From Flavobacterium psychrophilum (GTDB taxonomy: Bacteria > Bacteroidota > Bacteroidia > Flavobacteriales > Flavobacteriaceae), in the NCBI GenBank assembly GCA_945878515.1, contig CAMCTL010000018.1:1-32027 (forward strand): a stretch of 32,027 nt of DNA. Reading direction: 5' to 3'. Positions within the stretch are counted from its first letter, which is position 1; the number at the start of each line of letters is the position of its first letter. Below the pieces are notes generated by a model. That model worked only from the letters and a program-made list of their open reading frames with translations. It was not told the DNA's origin and did not search any database. Below, piece after piece: positions 8,239 through 17,300 of this stretch. The position numbers and the translations under genes are program-made.

Positions 8239-8945
8239 TCAAAACCAAAGCCATCGTCATTTCTTTACTCAAATACCAAGAGAAAAGTTTGATTGTTAAA
8301 TGTTTTACAGCCTCGCACGGTTTAAAAACCTATTATGTTCGCGACGCATTTTCTTCCCGAAAATCAAACCAAAAAATCGCTTATTTTCAACCATTGACCA
8401 TTCTCGAAATCGAAGCAGTACACAAAAACAAAGGCACTTTAGAAAACTTCAAGGAAATCAAAATTGCAACACCCTTTAAAACCATACATTCCGATGTTTT
8501 CAAGAGCACGATTGTGATGTTTATTTCCGAAATTCTTCACCATTCCATCCACGAAGAAGAAAAAAACGAACACCTTTTTGCCTTTTTGGAAACCGCTTTG
8601 TTTTGGCTCGACAATCACGATGAAACCGCTAATTTCCATTTGATTTTAATGCTCGAAATCACGAAACATCTTGGTTTTTATCCTGACATTTCCGAAATGG
8701 AATTGCCATTTTTCGATGCTAACGAAGGTGTTTTTACGCCATTTCACGGTCTTGGTTCACTAACGGAACACGAAACCAATCTTTTCAAAAAACTCATCAA
8801 TCTAAAATTCGACAATGACCAAAAAACATTTCACGTCATCGAACGTCAAATTATATTAAAAATCCTTGTTGATTACTACGCTTTTCATCTTGACGGTTTC
8901 CGAAAACCAAAATCTTTGGAAGTTTTGGCAGCAGTATTTTCTTGA
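8232..8945 (+). CDS. recO: DNA repair protein RecO
   Basis: The protein has 237 residues from the ATG at 8232, overlapping the acyltransferase stop by 7 bp. The N-terminal OB-fold begins MLVKTKAIVISLLKYQEKSL, which is typical of RecO, followed by GLKTYYVRDAFSSRKSNQKIAYFQPLTILEIE. The rest is helical with the usual FLETALFWLDNH and HLGFYPDISEMELPFFDANE blocks. The Cys residues of the RecO zinc finger are absent, as is common in Bacteroidota. RecO loads RecA onto SSB-coated DNA together with RecR. Its location in a porZ operon is of no obvious functional sense. Confidence 0.9.
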   Translation: MLVKTKAIVISLLKYQEKSLIVKCFTASHGLKTYYVRDAFSSRKSNQKIAYFQPLTILEIEAVHKNKGTLENFKEIKIATPFKTIHSDVFKSTIVMFISEILHHSIHEEEKNEHLFAFLETALFWLDNHDETANFHLILMLEITKHLGFYPDISEMELPFFDANEGVFTPFHGLGSLTEHETNLFKKLINLKFDNDQKTFHVIERQIILKILVDYYAFHLDGFRKPKSLEVLAAVFS

Positions 8946-8962
8946 AATGATTTTCGATTGCA

Positions 8963-9052
8963 GATTAACGATTTTTGATTCTAGATGTCCAAGAACCAAA
9001 AAACAGAAACTTTTTTTACTAACACAAAATCTGAAATCAAAAATTCTTAATC
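8963..9052. repeat. Imperfect inverted repeat, AT-rich, between recO and ileS
   Basis: Arms at 8963-8986 and 9029-9052 match in 20 of 24 positions in inverted orientation (GATTAACGATTTTTGATT against AATCAAAAATTCTTAATC). The second arm continues into a short direct repeat of TCAAAATTCTTAA. The stem could terminate recO transcription. The rest of the 239-bp spacer (8946-9184) holds low-complexity AT-rich sequence and probably the ileS promoter, for which only a weak TACTTTCG box (about 9153-9160) was seen. Confidence 0.45.
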
Positions 9053-9184
9053 AAAATTCTTAATCAAAATTATAACTTAATTACATTGACTTACTGCGGC
9101 TACAGCAAACAAAATCTCAAAACGCATCACTCATAATTCATAACTATTTACTACTTTCGCACTTCGATTAAAGAAAAGGATACA

Positions 9185-12100
9185 ATGAGCATAAAATTTA
9201 CTGAATACAAAGGACTTAACCTGCCAACTGTGGCGTCGGAAGTGCTTGATTTTTGGAAGACAGCAAACATATTCGAGAAGAGTGTAACCACGCGCGAAGG
9301 CAACCCACCATTCGTATTTTTTGAAGGACCGCCTTCGGCAAATGGACTACCTGGAATTCACCACGTGATGGCACGAGCCATTAAAGATATATTTTGTCGT
9401 TATAAAACCCAAAAAGGATTCCAAGTAAAGCGTAAAGCGGGCTGGGATACCCACGGTTTGCCTGTAGAATTAGGAACCGAAGCATCATTAGGAATCACCA
9501 AAGAAGATATAGGAAAGACCATTTCCGTAGCCGAATACAACGAAGCTTGTAAAAAAACCGTGATGCGTTACACCGATGTGTGGAACGATCTGACCGAAAA
9601 AATGGGCTATTGGGTCGATATGGAAGATCCATATATTACCTACAAATCCAAGTATATGGAAACCGTTTGGTGGATTTTGAAACAAATCTACAACAAGGAT
9701 TTGATGTACAAAGGCTACACGATTCAGCCGTATTCTCCAAAAGCAGGAACAGGATTATCATCACACGAAGTAAATCAACCAGGAAGTTACCGTGATGTTA
9801 CGGATACCACGATAGTGGCTCAATTCAAAAGCCCCATAACCCCCGAAGGGGGAATTGGTGAGAATTCAATTTCAAAAGCATTCCGTCTCGACTCCCTCTC
9901 CTTTGGAGAGGGTTGGGGTGAGGTTTTTTTCCTCGCTTGGACAACAACACCTTGGACTTTGCCTTCAAACACTGCATTGACTGTTGGACCAAAAATCGAT
10001 TATGTTTTGGTTAGAACTTTTAATCAATATACTTTTTTACCTTCGAATGTTATTCTTGCTAAAAACTTGGTTGGAAAACAATTTTCGAAAGGATTTTATG
10101 AAACTTCAGAAGCTTCCGATTTTGAAAACTTCAAAGAAGGCGACAAAAAGATTCCATACCAAGTTATTGCTGAATGCAAAGGCGCTGATTTAGTTGGAAT
10201 TCGTTACGAACAATTAATGAAATTCACTTTGCCTTATCAAAATCCAGAGAATGCTTTCCGAGTAATTGCTGGAGATTTTGTCACCACCGAAGATGGAACA
10301 GGAATTGTACACACTGCGCCAACTTTTGGAGCAGATGATGCTAAAGTGGCTAAAGAAGCCATTCCTGAGGTACCGCCAATGTTGGTTTTGGACGAAAACG
10401 GAAACGCAGTTCCATTGGTAAATCTGCAAGGAAAATTCATCGATGGTTTAGGAAGTTATTCCGGAAAATACGTTAAAAACGAATATTATACAGACAATGA
10501 CGCTCCAGAACGCTCTATTGATGTTGAAATTGCGATCCAATTAAAAGAAGAAAACAAAGCGTTTAAAGTAGAGAAATACGTGCACAGTTACCCACATTGT
10601 TGGAGAACCGATACACCAATTTTATATTATCCACTGGATTCTTGGTTTATCAAAATCACGGAAGTTAGAGATAGAATGTTCGAATTGAACGAAACCATCA
10701 ACTGGAAACCAAAAGCAACAGGAGAAGGGCGTTTCGGGAATTGGTTGAAAAACGCCAACGATTGGAATTTATCACGCTCTCGTTTTTGGGGAATACCATT
10801 GCCAATTTGGAGAAACGAAGAAGGAACAGAAGAAATTTTGATTGGTTCGGTTGAAGAATTATACAACGAAATAGAAAAATCAATCGCCGCAGGTTTCCAA
10901 AAAGAGAATCCTTTCAAAGGTTTTGAAATTGGAAATATGGACGAAGCCAATTATGATTTGGTTGACTTGCATAAAAATGTAGTTGACGAAATCACCTTGG
11001 TTTCGACTTCAGGAAAACCAATGAAACGCGAATCCGATTTGATTGACGTTTGGTTTGATTCGGGTTCAATGCCGTATGCACAATGGCATTTTCCTTTTGA
11101 AAACAAAGATAAAATAGACGAAAACAAAGACTTCCCTGCTGATTTCATTGCCGAAGGCGTCGATCAAACTCGTGGTTGGTTTTATACTTTGCACGCGATT
11201 GCTACTTTGGTTTTCGATAAAGTAGCCTATAAAAATGTAGTTTCAAACGGTTTGGTGTTGGACAAAAACGGACAAAAAATGTCCAAGCGTCTAGGAAACG
11301 CCGCGGATCCTTTCGAAACATTAAATGAATATGGGCCTGATGCCACACGTTGGTATATGATTTCGAATGCGAATCCTTGGGACAACTTGAAGTTTGATTT
11401 AGAAGGAATTGCTGAGGTGCGTCGTAAATTCTTTGGAACACTCTACAACACCTATTCTTTCTTTGCATTGTATGCCAATATTGATAATTTTTCCTATTCA
11501 GAAGCTGAGATTCCACTAAACGAAAGACCAGAAATCGACCAATGGATTATTTCGGAATTGAATACTTTGGTAAAAGTGGTTGATGAAGCATACTTCGATT
11601 ATGAACCAACCAAAGCCGCTCGTGCAATCTCGGAATTTGTGAGTGAAAACTTGAGTAATTGGTATGTTCGTTTGTGTCGCCGTCGTTTCTGGAAAGGCGA
11701 ATATGCACAAGATAAAATTGCAGCTTACCAAACTTTATATACCTGCTTATTGACCATAAGCAAACTCGGTGCGCCAATCGCTCCGTTTTTTATGGACAAA
11801 CTTTACAGAGATTTAACTCTGGCAACACAATCGGAAAAATTTGACAGTGTACATTTGGCGGAATTTCCAAAATACGTTGAAAACTTTGTTGATAAATCGT
11901 TGGAGAGCAAAATGCAGAAAGCACAGACCATTTCTTCACTCGTTTTATCGCTTCGAAAAAAGGAAATGATCAAGGTGCGTCAGCCATTGCAAAAGATAAT
12001 GATTCCAGTACTTGACGAAGGTTTTAGAGCTCAAATTGAAGCGGTTTCCGACCTCATAAAAGCCGAAGTTAACGTTAAAGAAATTGTGCTTTTAGACGAT

Positions 12101-12661
12101 GCGTCAGGGATTTTGGTAAAGCAAATTAAACCTAATTTCAAAACGCTTGGGCCTCGATTTGGAAAAGAAATGGGATTGATTGCCAAAGCGATACAAGGTT
12201 TTTCGTCGGAACAAATCAATCAATTGGACAAGGAAGGAAGCTTAAGTATTGTTATTGCTGGAAATAGTATAATTTTAACAGCCGAAGAAGTGGAGATTTC
12301 TTCTCAAGATATCGAAGGTTGGTTGGTAGCGAACTCAAAAGGAATAACAGTTGCGCTGGACATCACGATTTCGGAGGAATTGAAGCAAGAAGGAATTGCA
12401 AGAGAATTGGTCAACAGGATTCAAAACCTACGGAAAGATTCAGGTTTTGAGGTTACGGATAAAATTACAGTCCATTTGCAAATCAATACAGACCCGAGCC
12501 AAAGCGAACAAGCCAAGCAATTGGAAAATGCTGTAAAAGCAAATGAAACCTATATAAAATCAGAAACATTAACAGAGATTTTAATATTTGAAGAAAATAT
12601 AGACAATGGAACTGAAATAGAATTTGACGAGATAAAAACTAAAATATTAATTACAAAATAA
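9185..12661 (+). CDS. ileS: Isoleucyl-tRNA synthetase (long, type 2-like)
   Basis: The protein has 1158 residues, close to the long flavobacterial IleRS. It charges tRNA-Ile with isoleucine. The N-terminal catalytic motif is GIHHVMARAIKD (residues 57-68, the HIGH signature in its Bacteroidota form) and KMSKRLGNAADP is at 698-709. The editing (CP1) domain contains FLAWTTTPWTLPSNTALTVG (about 249-268) and GADDAKVAKE. A stretch of about 32 residues (216-247, including LSFGEGWGEV) is translated from a short GC-rich repeat inserted in frame at 9829-9931. The anticodon-binding domain contains LSNWYVRLCRRRFWKG. The gene is followed 7 bp later by the DksA-like gene and is likely the first gene of an operon. 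Confidence 0.97.
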   Translation: MSIKFTEYKGLNLPTVASEVLDFWKTANIFEKSVTTREGNPPFVFFEGPPSANGLPGIHHVMARAIKDIFCRYKTQKGFQVKRKAGWDTHGLPVELGTEASLGITKEDIGKTISVAEYNEACKKTVMRYTDVWNDLTEKMGYWVDMEDPYITYKSKYMETVWWILKQIYNKDLMYKGYTIQPYSPKAGTGLSSHEVNQPGSYRDVTDTTIVAQFKSPITPEGGIGENSISKAFRLDSLSFGEGWGEVFFLAWTTTPWTLPSNTALTVGPKIDYVLVRTFNQYTFLPSNVILAKNLVGKQFSKGFYETSEASDFENFKEGDKKIPYQVIAECKGADLVGIRYEQLMKFTLPYQNPENAFRVIAGDFVTTEDGTGIVHTAPTFGADDAKVAKEAIPEVPPMLVLDENGNAVPLVNLQGKFIDGLGSYSGKYVKNEYYTDNDAPERSIDVEIAIQLKEENKAFKVEKYVHSYPHCWRTDTPILYYPLDSWFIKITEVRDRMFELNETINWKPKATGEGRFGNWLKNANDWNLSRSRFWGIPLPIWRNEEGTEEILIGSVEELYNEIEKSIAAGFQKENPFKGFEIGNMDEANYDLVDLHKNVVDEITLVSTSGKPMKRESDLIDVWFDSGSMPYAQWHFPFENKDKIDENKDFPADFIAEGVDQTRGWFYTLHAIATLVFDKVAYKNVVSNGLVLDKNGQKMSKRLGNAADPFETLNEYGPDATRWYMISNANPWDNLKFDLEGIAEVRRKFFGTLYNTYSFFALYANIDNFSYSEAEIPLNERPEIDQWIISELNTLVKVVDEAYFDYEPTKAARAISEFVSENLSNWYVRLCRRRFWKGEYAQDKIAAYQTLYTCLLTISKLGAPIAPFFMDKLYRDLTLATQSEKFDSVHLAEFPKYVENFVDKSLESKMQKAQTISSLVLSLRKKEMIKVRQPLQKIMIPVLDEGFRAQIEAVSDLIKAEVNVKEIVLLDDASGILVKQIKPNFKTLGPRFGKEMGLIAKAIQGFSSEQINQLDKEGSLSIVIAGNSIILTAEEVEISSQDIEGWLVANSKGITVALDITISEELKQEGIARELVNRIQNLRKDSGFEVTDKITVHLQINTDPSQSEQAKQLENAVKANETYIKSETLTEILIFEENIDNGTEIEFDEIKTKILITK
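9829..9931. repeat. GC-rich REP-like repeat inside ileS (in frame)
   Basis: About 100 bp hold two GC-rich perfect hairpins: CCCCC-GAA-GGGGG (9842-9854) and CCCTCTCC-TTT-GGAGAGGG, followed by GGGGTGAGG. The composition stands out from the surrounding AT-rich gene. The sequence belongs in style to short repeats I associate with Bacteroidota intergenic DNA (peptides such as LSFGEGWGEV are read through it). It is in frame, with no stop codon, directly before the conserved editing motif WTTTPWTLPSN. Confidence 0.7.
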
Positions 12662-12668
12662 TAAAACA

Positions 12669-13049
12669 ATGACAGACGAAATTGCAAGATATTCAGATGT
12701 AGATTTAGCTGAGTTTAAAGAGCTTATTTTAAAAAAAATTGCCAAAGCACAATACGATTTGGACTTAATTAAAAGTGCTTATATGAACGATTTAAATAAT
12801 GGAACCGACGATACTTCGCCTACTTTTAAAGCTTTTGAAGAAGGTAGCGAAACAATGTCTAAAGAAGCGAATTCGCAGTTGGCCATTCGCCAAGAGAAAT
12901 TCATTCGTGATTTGAAAAACGCACTTTTCCGTGTAGAAAACAAAACCTATGGCACTTGTAAAGTAACTGGAAAATTGATTAGCAAAGAAAGATTATTGAT
13001 TGTACCGCACGCAACAATGAGCATTGAAGCCAAAAATTCATTGCGGTAA
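12669..13049 (+). CDS. DksA/TraR-family protein with a degenerate zinc finger
   Basis: This 126-residue protein has an N-terminal helical coiled coil (about residues 10-95) and a C-terminal globular end, TYGTCKVTGKLISKERLLIV. The order corresponds to DksA/TraR: a long coiled coil that enters the RNA polymerase secondary channel, then a Cys4 zinc finger. Here only the first of the four Cys residues is visible (TCKVTG), so the zinc site looks lost; this variant is common in flavobacteria. Family members tune transcription with ppGpp. It follows ileS by 7 bp and precedes a terminator, so it is probably read with ileS. Confidence 0.85.
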   Translation: MTDEIARYSDVDLAEFKELILKKIAKAQYDLDLIKSAYMNDLNNGTDDTSPTFKAFEEGSETMSKEANSQLAIRQEKFIRDLKNALFRVENKTYGTCKVTGKLISKERLLIVPHATMSIEAKNSLR

Positions 13050-13070
13050 TTATTTAAAATTTAAAGGTTA

Positions 13071-13120
13071 AAAAACCCAAATTCCAATCCTAGCTTTTGG
13101 AATTTGGGTTTTTAAATTTG
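13071..13120 (+). terminator. Strong hairpin terminator after the DksA-like gene
   Basis: Perfect 17-bp arms AAAAACCCAAATTCCAA (13071-13087) and its complement (13097-13113) surround a 9-nt loop, with T residues at the end of the stem. It ends the ileS/DksA-like transcript, so lspA needs its own promoter. Confidence 0.85.
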
Positions 13121-13161
13121 GAATTTATTTTTGATTTGGGATTTATTTTTTAGAATTTACC

Positions 13162-13169
13162 TATTTTTG
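13162..13169 (+). promoter_or_regulatory. -7 box TATTTTTG of lspA
   Basis: TATTTTTG fits TAnnTTTG and lies 19 bp before the lspA ATG. A TTG at 13136-13138, 23 bp upstream, could be the -33 box. The preceding terminator makes a promoter here likely. Confidence 0.5.
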
Positions 13170-13188
13170 CGCCATTAAAATTCACAAA

Positions 13189-13785
13189 ATGTCTTTACGA
13201 AAAGCATACCTGATTGTTTTTATTATCCTGTTGGTAGATCAACTTTCAAAAATTTACATTAAAACAAATTTTATTTTAGGGGAAGAAATCAAGGTTTTTG
13301 ATTGGTTTAGAATTCATTTTATAGAAAATGAAGGTATGGCGTGGGGAACAGTAATTCCTGGTGCTTATGGAAAATTAATTTTGACCCTATTCCGATTGAT
13401 GGTCGTTCCTTTGATTGGTTATTGGCTGTGGGATTCAGTGGTTCGAAAACAAAGTTCTAATTATTTGATTGTAGCAATTTCTTTAATTTTTGCTGGTGCT
13501 TTAGGAAATATTATCGATTCTGTTTTTTATGGCGTAATTTTCAATGACAGCTCTTATGAATTAGCCAGTTTATTTTCAGACAAACCTAGTGGACAATGGC
13601 TGTATGGGAAAGTGGTTGATATGTTGTATTTTCCATTGTTTGAAGGCGACTTTCCAGAATGGTTGCCAGTTTTTGGAGGACAACATTTTAAATTTTTTAA
13701 CGCTATTTTCAACATTGCCGATACAGCGATTTCTACAGGTGTCGGAATTTTAATCGTTTTTAACAAAAAAGCTTTTCCAAATTAG
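13189..13785 (+). CDS. lspA: Lipoprotein signal peptidase (signal peptidase II)
   Basis: The protein has 198 residues, a little longer than the 165-residue E. coli form, as is usual in Bacteroidota. It cleaves the signal peptide of diacylated prolipoproteins in the inner membrane. Family motifs are LLVDQLSKIYIKTNF near the N-terminus, HFIENEGMAWG (the NxGxAW-like motif), GALGNIIDSVFYG with the first catalytic Asp, and FNIADTAISTGVGILI with the second catalytic Asp. Four hydrophobic helices are visible. The lipoproteins encoded at 18546 and 20970 would depend on it. Confidence 0.96.
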   Translation: MSLRKAYLIVFIILLVDQLSKIYIKTNFILGEEIKVFDWFRIHFIENEGMAWGTVIPGAYGKLILTLFRLMVVPLIGYWLWDSVVRKQSSNYLIVAISLIFAGALGNIIDSVFYGVIFNDSSYELASLFSDKPSGQWLYGKVVDMLYFPLFEGDFPEWLPVFGGQHFKFFNAIFNIADTAISTGVGILIVFNKKAFPN

Positions 13786-13819
13786 CAATAAATTTGTTTA
13801 TAATTTAGATTCTAACTGT

Positions 13820-14041
13820 TTATTTTATTCGTGATTGCCAAGGATTCGTAGGAGACTTATGTTTCGTTTTTGGAAGTAAATTTTGCAGTTTGGATATTCT
13901 AAATTTCCCAGCATGGCTCGGAATAATTAATTCTGAAAATTTCTGAAAAACGTTCATACTCAAACTACGCACTGTTGCGCTTTCCCCCACTAGATTACAT
14001 GATTTCTTGCTAAAGCCCCAATTGATTTCTAAATAATTGTG
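13820..14041 (-). other. Short conserved-looking ORF or degenerate intergenic repeat
   Basis: The minus strand is open for 74 codons in this intergenic region, with an ATG at 13957 giving a 45-residue peptide (MNVFQKFSELIIPSHAGKF at the start, ending SPTNPWQSRIK). The upstream open part has no start codon. No signal peptide or domain is seen, and I cannot assign a product. A 12-of-14 match to its 3' end (GGATTCGTA core) occurs at 14213-14227, which suggests a repeated non-coding element rather than a gene. The rest of 13786-14335 holds the tandem repeat described separately and nothing else recognisable. Confidence 0.3.
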
Positions 14042-14220
14042 TTAGTTTCATTTTGTGGTCAATTTTTAAAATATAATTTTTTGACCACAAACTTGTAGTC
14101 GTTTTTAAAAAAAATAAAATTTGACCACAAGTTTGTGGTCAAATTTTTTTAAAATATTTTTTAGGCACAAAGTTGTGACAAAATTTTAATATTATTTTTT
14201 TTGTCACAACTTCTGGCACG
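14041..14220. repeat. Tandem 40-bp repeat, each unit with a hairpin
   Basis: TTGACCACAA-like blocks start at 14081, 14121, 14161 (degenerate) and 14201 (partial), and TTGTGGTC-like blocks start at 14053, 14093, 14133 and 14173, exactly 40 bp apart. Each unit is a dyad of about 20 bp followed by about 20 bp of A/T-rich sequence with a T tract. The 14121 unit is perfect: TTTGACCACAA-GT-TTGTGGTCAAA. The array lies between the convergent genes lspA and the T9SS protein gene, so it may act as a bidirectional terminator array. Confidence 0.8.
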
Positions 14221-14335
14221 GATTCGTAAAGTATCTCCTTAGCGGTTAGCAGGCGGTAGAAGGAACTTTTTTCTAAATAAAAAGCTGACCAACCTAGTCT
14301 GATACGAGCAAAAATAGTTTGCAATCTTACAATTT

Positions 14336-17300
14336 TTAACGCTTTAACGCAAAATGTCCCTTGAACGTCCTTCCATCTTCCAATTGTATGGAATACCAAT
14401 AATCTGTGGCGGGCATTGGTTGTCCGTTGAAAGTGCCGTCCCAACCTGGGGTTAATGGACTGATTTGTTTGATTAATTTCCCAAATCGGTCAAAGATGTA
14501 GATAATGGATTTGGCATTGAAGGAAGCATTAACACCTTTGATGTTCCAATAATCATTATAGCCATCATCGTTCGGTGTGAAGAAATTGGGAATTCCTAAT
14601 ACTGCGACTTTTTCATCTTTTATCCCACAACCATTCAAATCTTTCACATAAACGGTGTGGATTCCAGCACTGACATTAGTAAAAATGTTTTCTTTCTGAT
14701 AAACCCCAAATTCATCGTCGAGTGCATACACATAATCGCCTAAACTAGCAGCAACACTAACGGTAATACTATTTGATTCGGCTAACTCTACAATTTTCAC
14801 ATCGGTAATTTTTGCTTTATCCGAAGCGACAACGGTAAAGGTTCTTGTTCTGGGGCATCCTTGATTGTTAGTGACTTTGACAGTATAAAGGCCTGCTGTG
14901 TTTACGGTTAAAGTATAATTCGTTTCTCCCACAATAGCTTTTCCGTTAAATGACCAAACATAAGAATAGTCTGTTGTTGGAGAACCGTCTAACAGACCAG
15001 CATCCAAAACCTTGGTAAATGTTGGTAAATTACTGCATACTAATTCATCGCCTGTTAAAGCAATCTTGGGTACTGGCTTTACAACAAAAGGGAGATTAAT
15101 CGTTGCGGTGCAAGTTGTGTTTTTTGGATTGATCACTTCAACTCTCAGGTTTTGGGTTTTGGTCACAAATGGATTGGGCAAAGGTGTGGATAACAAATTA
15201 TTGTTCGCATCAAAGTATTTAACAGTCATTCCAGTTTGTGTTCCCAAAATGGTGTCTTGAAAATTAGCTGTATTAAAAGCAAGTTTTCCGTCCTGTAAAT
15301 TGGGGTCGGCTTCGTCATCACAAATGCTGGTGAGATTTGTTGAAACGGCAAAAGCTTCGGGCAAATCATCGACAACAAAATCAATACTACTTTGATATGA
15401 ACAAGCCTTTGGTAATGTGTTTGTAACAATAACTTTCAGCTTTTGTGAAGCCGTCACAAAAGGATTCGGCAAAGGCGTTGGTAGTTGCACATTATTTTGG
15501 TCAAAATAAGTTACCGAAACATTATTCAACCCATTTAATAATTGGGTTTGCAGATTGGTAGTATCAAAAGCATATTTCCCATCTTGGTCGTCATCGCAGT
15601 GAATTAATGTCAAAGGCTGCACAATCGGAATGCGTTCAACATTCAGGGTAATATGATTACCCAATCCCAAACAATCGTTGTTGACTTGACTATCCACCCG
15701 AATGTAGATTTTTTGGGTATTCGAATAGCCAATGTTTCTGTAATTCGAAATATCCGTAATGGCGTTTTTTTCTGCCAAAGCATCGGCAAGGTTTCTGAAA
15801 TACCGAATGTCTAACAATTGACCAACAGGAAATTGATTTCGAACTTCAGCAGTTACACCACTAAAATCAAAACTCGCAACACCATCAGTGTTTGTTCCTA
15901 AAACTGCATCATCGCATTCAATAAAAGTTTTAGCATAATTCAAAGGAATTTGAGTAGTAGAAACCAGCAAATTGACTTTTGCTATCCGAAAACAACCTTT
16001 AGCATTATTAACTCTCGCATAGACAGCATCATTGCTTACCGTTTGATTGGTATAAGTAGTTGGGTTGGTGATAAGGTTGGTATTGTTTTGCGCCTCGGTT
16101 GGTAATCTAAAAAAGGTGATGGTTTCAGTGGCAGCATTTGTGGTGATTTTATCAATAGATTCTTCCAAATTAAAAACACTAAAACCGTCAATATCATCGT
16201 CACATTGCTTCAAAGAAACTGTATTGGTAATTACTGGCAAAGCCAAAACTTCTATTAAAAAAGAGGTTGTCGCAAAACAATTGATATTGTCTTTATTGAC
16301 AATTTTTACATAAATCGTTTCCGAACTAGTGGAATTCGCATAAGCACTTGGGCTGGGAATACCTTGGGTTAAAGCAACATCTTTGAAATATGAAAGCACA
16401 AATTGACTTGCCGCTTGCCCATTTAAAATCGTGGTGGCTCTTTGTGTCAAATCGAAAAGGATACGACCATCAGTATCATTGCCTACGCTAGCGTTATCAC
16501 AATTGCTAATTTTCGGGATTAACACACTTGGTTGGGGTGAATCGAAAACATTAATATTGAAACTGGTGGCAGCATTGCAACTTGCATTAGCCTTATTGGA
16601 TACTTCGGCAATAATGGTTTGAGTTTGATACTTTGTAGTGTTTACATAATTATTGGGACTTGCAATTGCTATGTTATTAGCATAATCGGTGGCATTGGCA
16701 AAATATTTTATCGTGTATAGATTTGCATCTTGACCGTTGAGTATTGCTGTATTTTGAGTAGTTAAATCAAAGGTAGAAAAGCCGTCATTGTTGCTGTCGC
16801 AAATAAGTAGGTCTTGCGGTTTTGTAGTTTTGGGTGTTGCTGAAATAATAATTTCCTGATTTTCGTTACTCTTACCGGCCGAACTTACTAAAACAACTCG
16901 CACTTTATAAGTACCAGCTGCAGTATAGTTGTGCAGTGGATTAATATCCGTTGATGAACTGCCATCGCCAAAATCCCAAGTAGCAGAAGTAATATTCGTT
17001 AAGTTGGTGCTTGTTGTAAATTTGGTGCTAGAACCCAAACACAAATTTTCGGCAGTAAAAGAGGTTTTATAAAAGAAAGTAGAATTAAATTGTGGTAATC
17101 CATAATTGGATCTACGGCCCACTAAAACAGATCTCATCTTGATATTACATCCTGTACCCAAGTTGTTAGGGTCGTTTATAACTCCTAATTGTTCTCCTAA
17201 ATCTGCAACATAAATTTTTCCGTTTGGACCCAGTTGTAATGCTGCTGCCGATTCAGGAACAAAATCTACTAATGTTACACCCTTAATTGGACTAGAAGTT

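Noticed and set aside
9061..9184. T-box or other tRNA-sensing leader before ileS
   Set aside because: No T-box consensus, no specifier loop and no terminator/antiterminator pair could be found, and the mechanism is not typical for Bacteroidota.
14041..14220. CRISPR array
   Set aside because: The regular 40-bp spacing suggested repeats and spacers, but the spacers are A/T-rich low-complexity sequence similar to each other, and no cas genes are seen.
13786..14335. Insertion sequence remnant
   Set aside because: The region has repeats, but no transposase-like frame, no terminal inverted repeats at its ends and no target duplication was found.
14139..14444. 101-residue minus-strand ORF at the end of the T9SS gene
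   Set aside because: It overlaps the T9SS sorting domain in another frame and runs into the 40-bp repeats; no own evidence.
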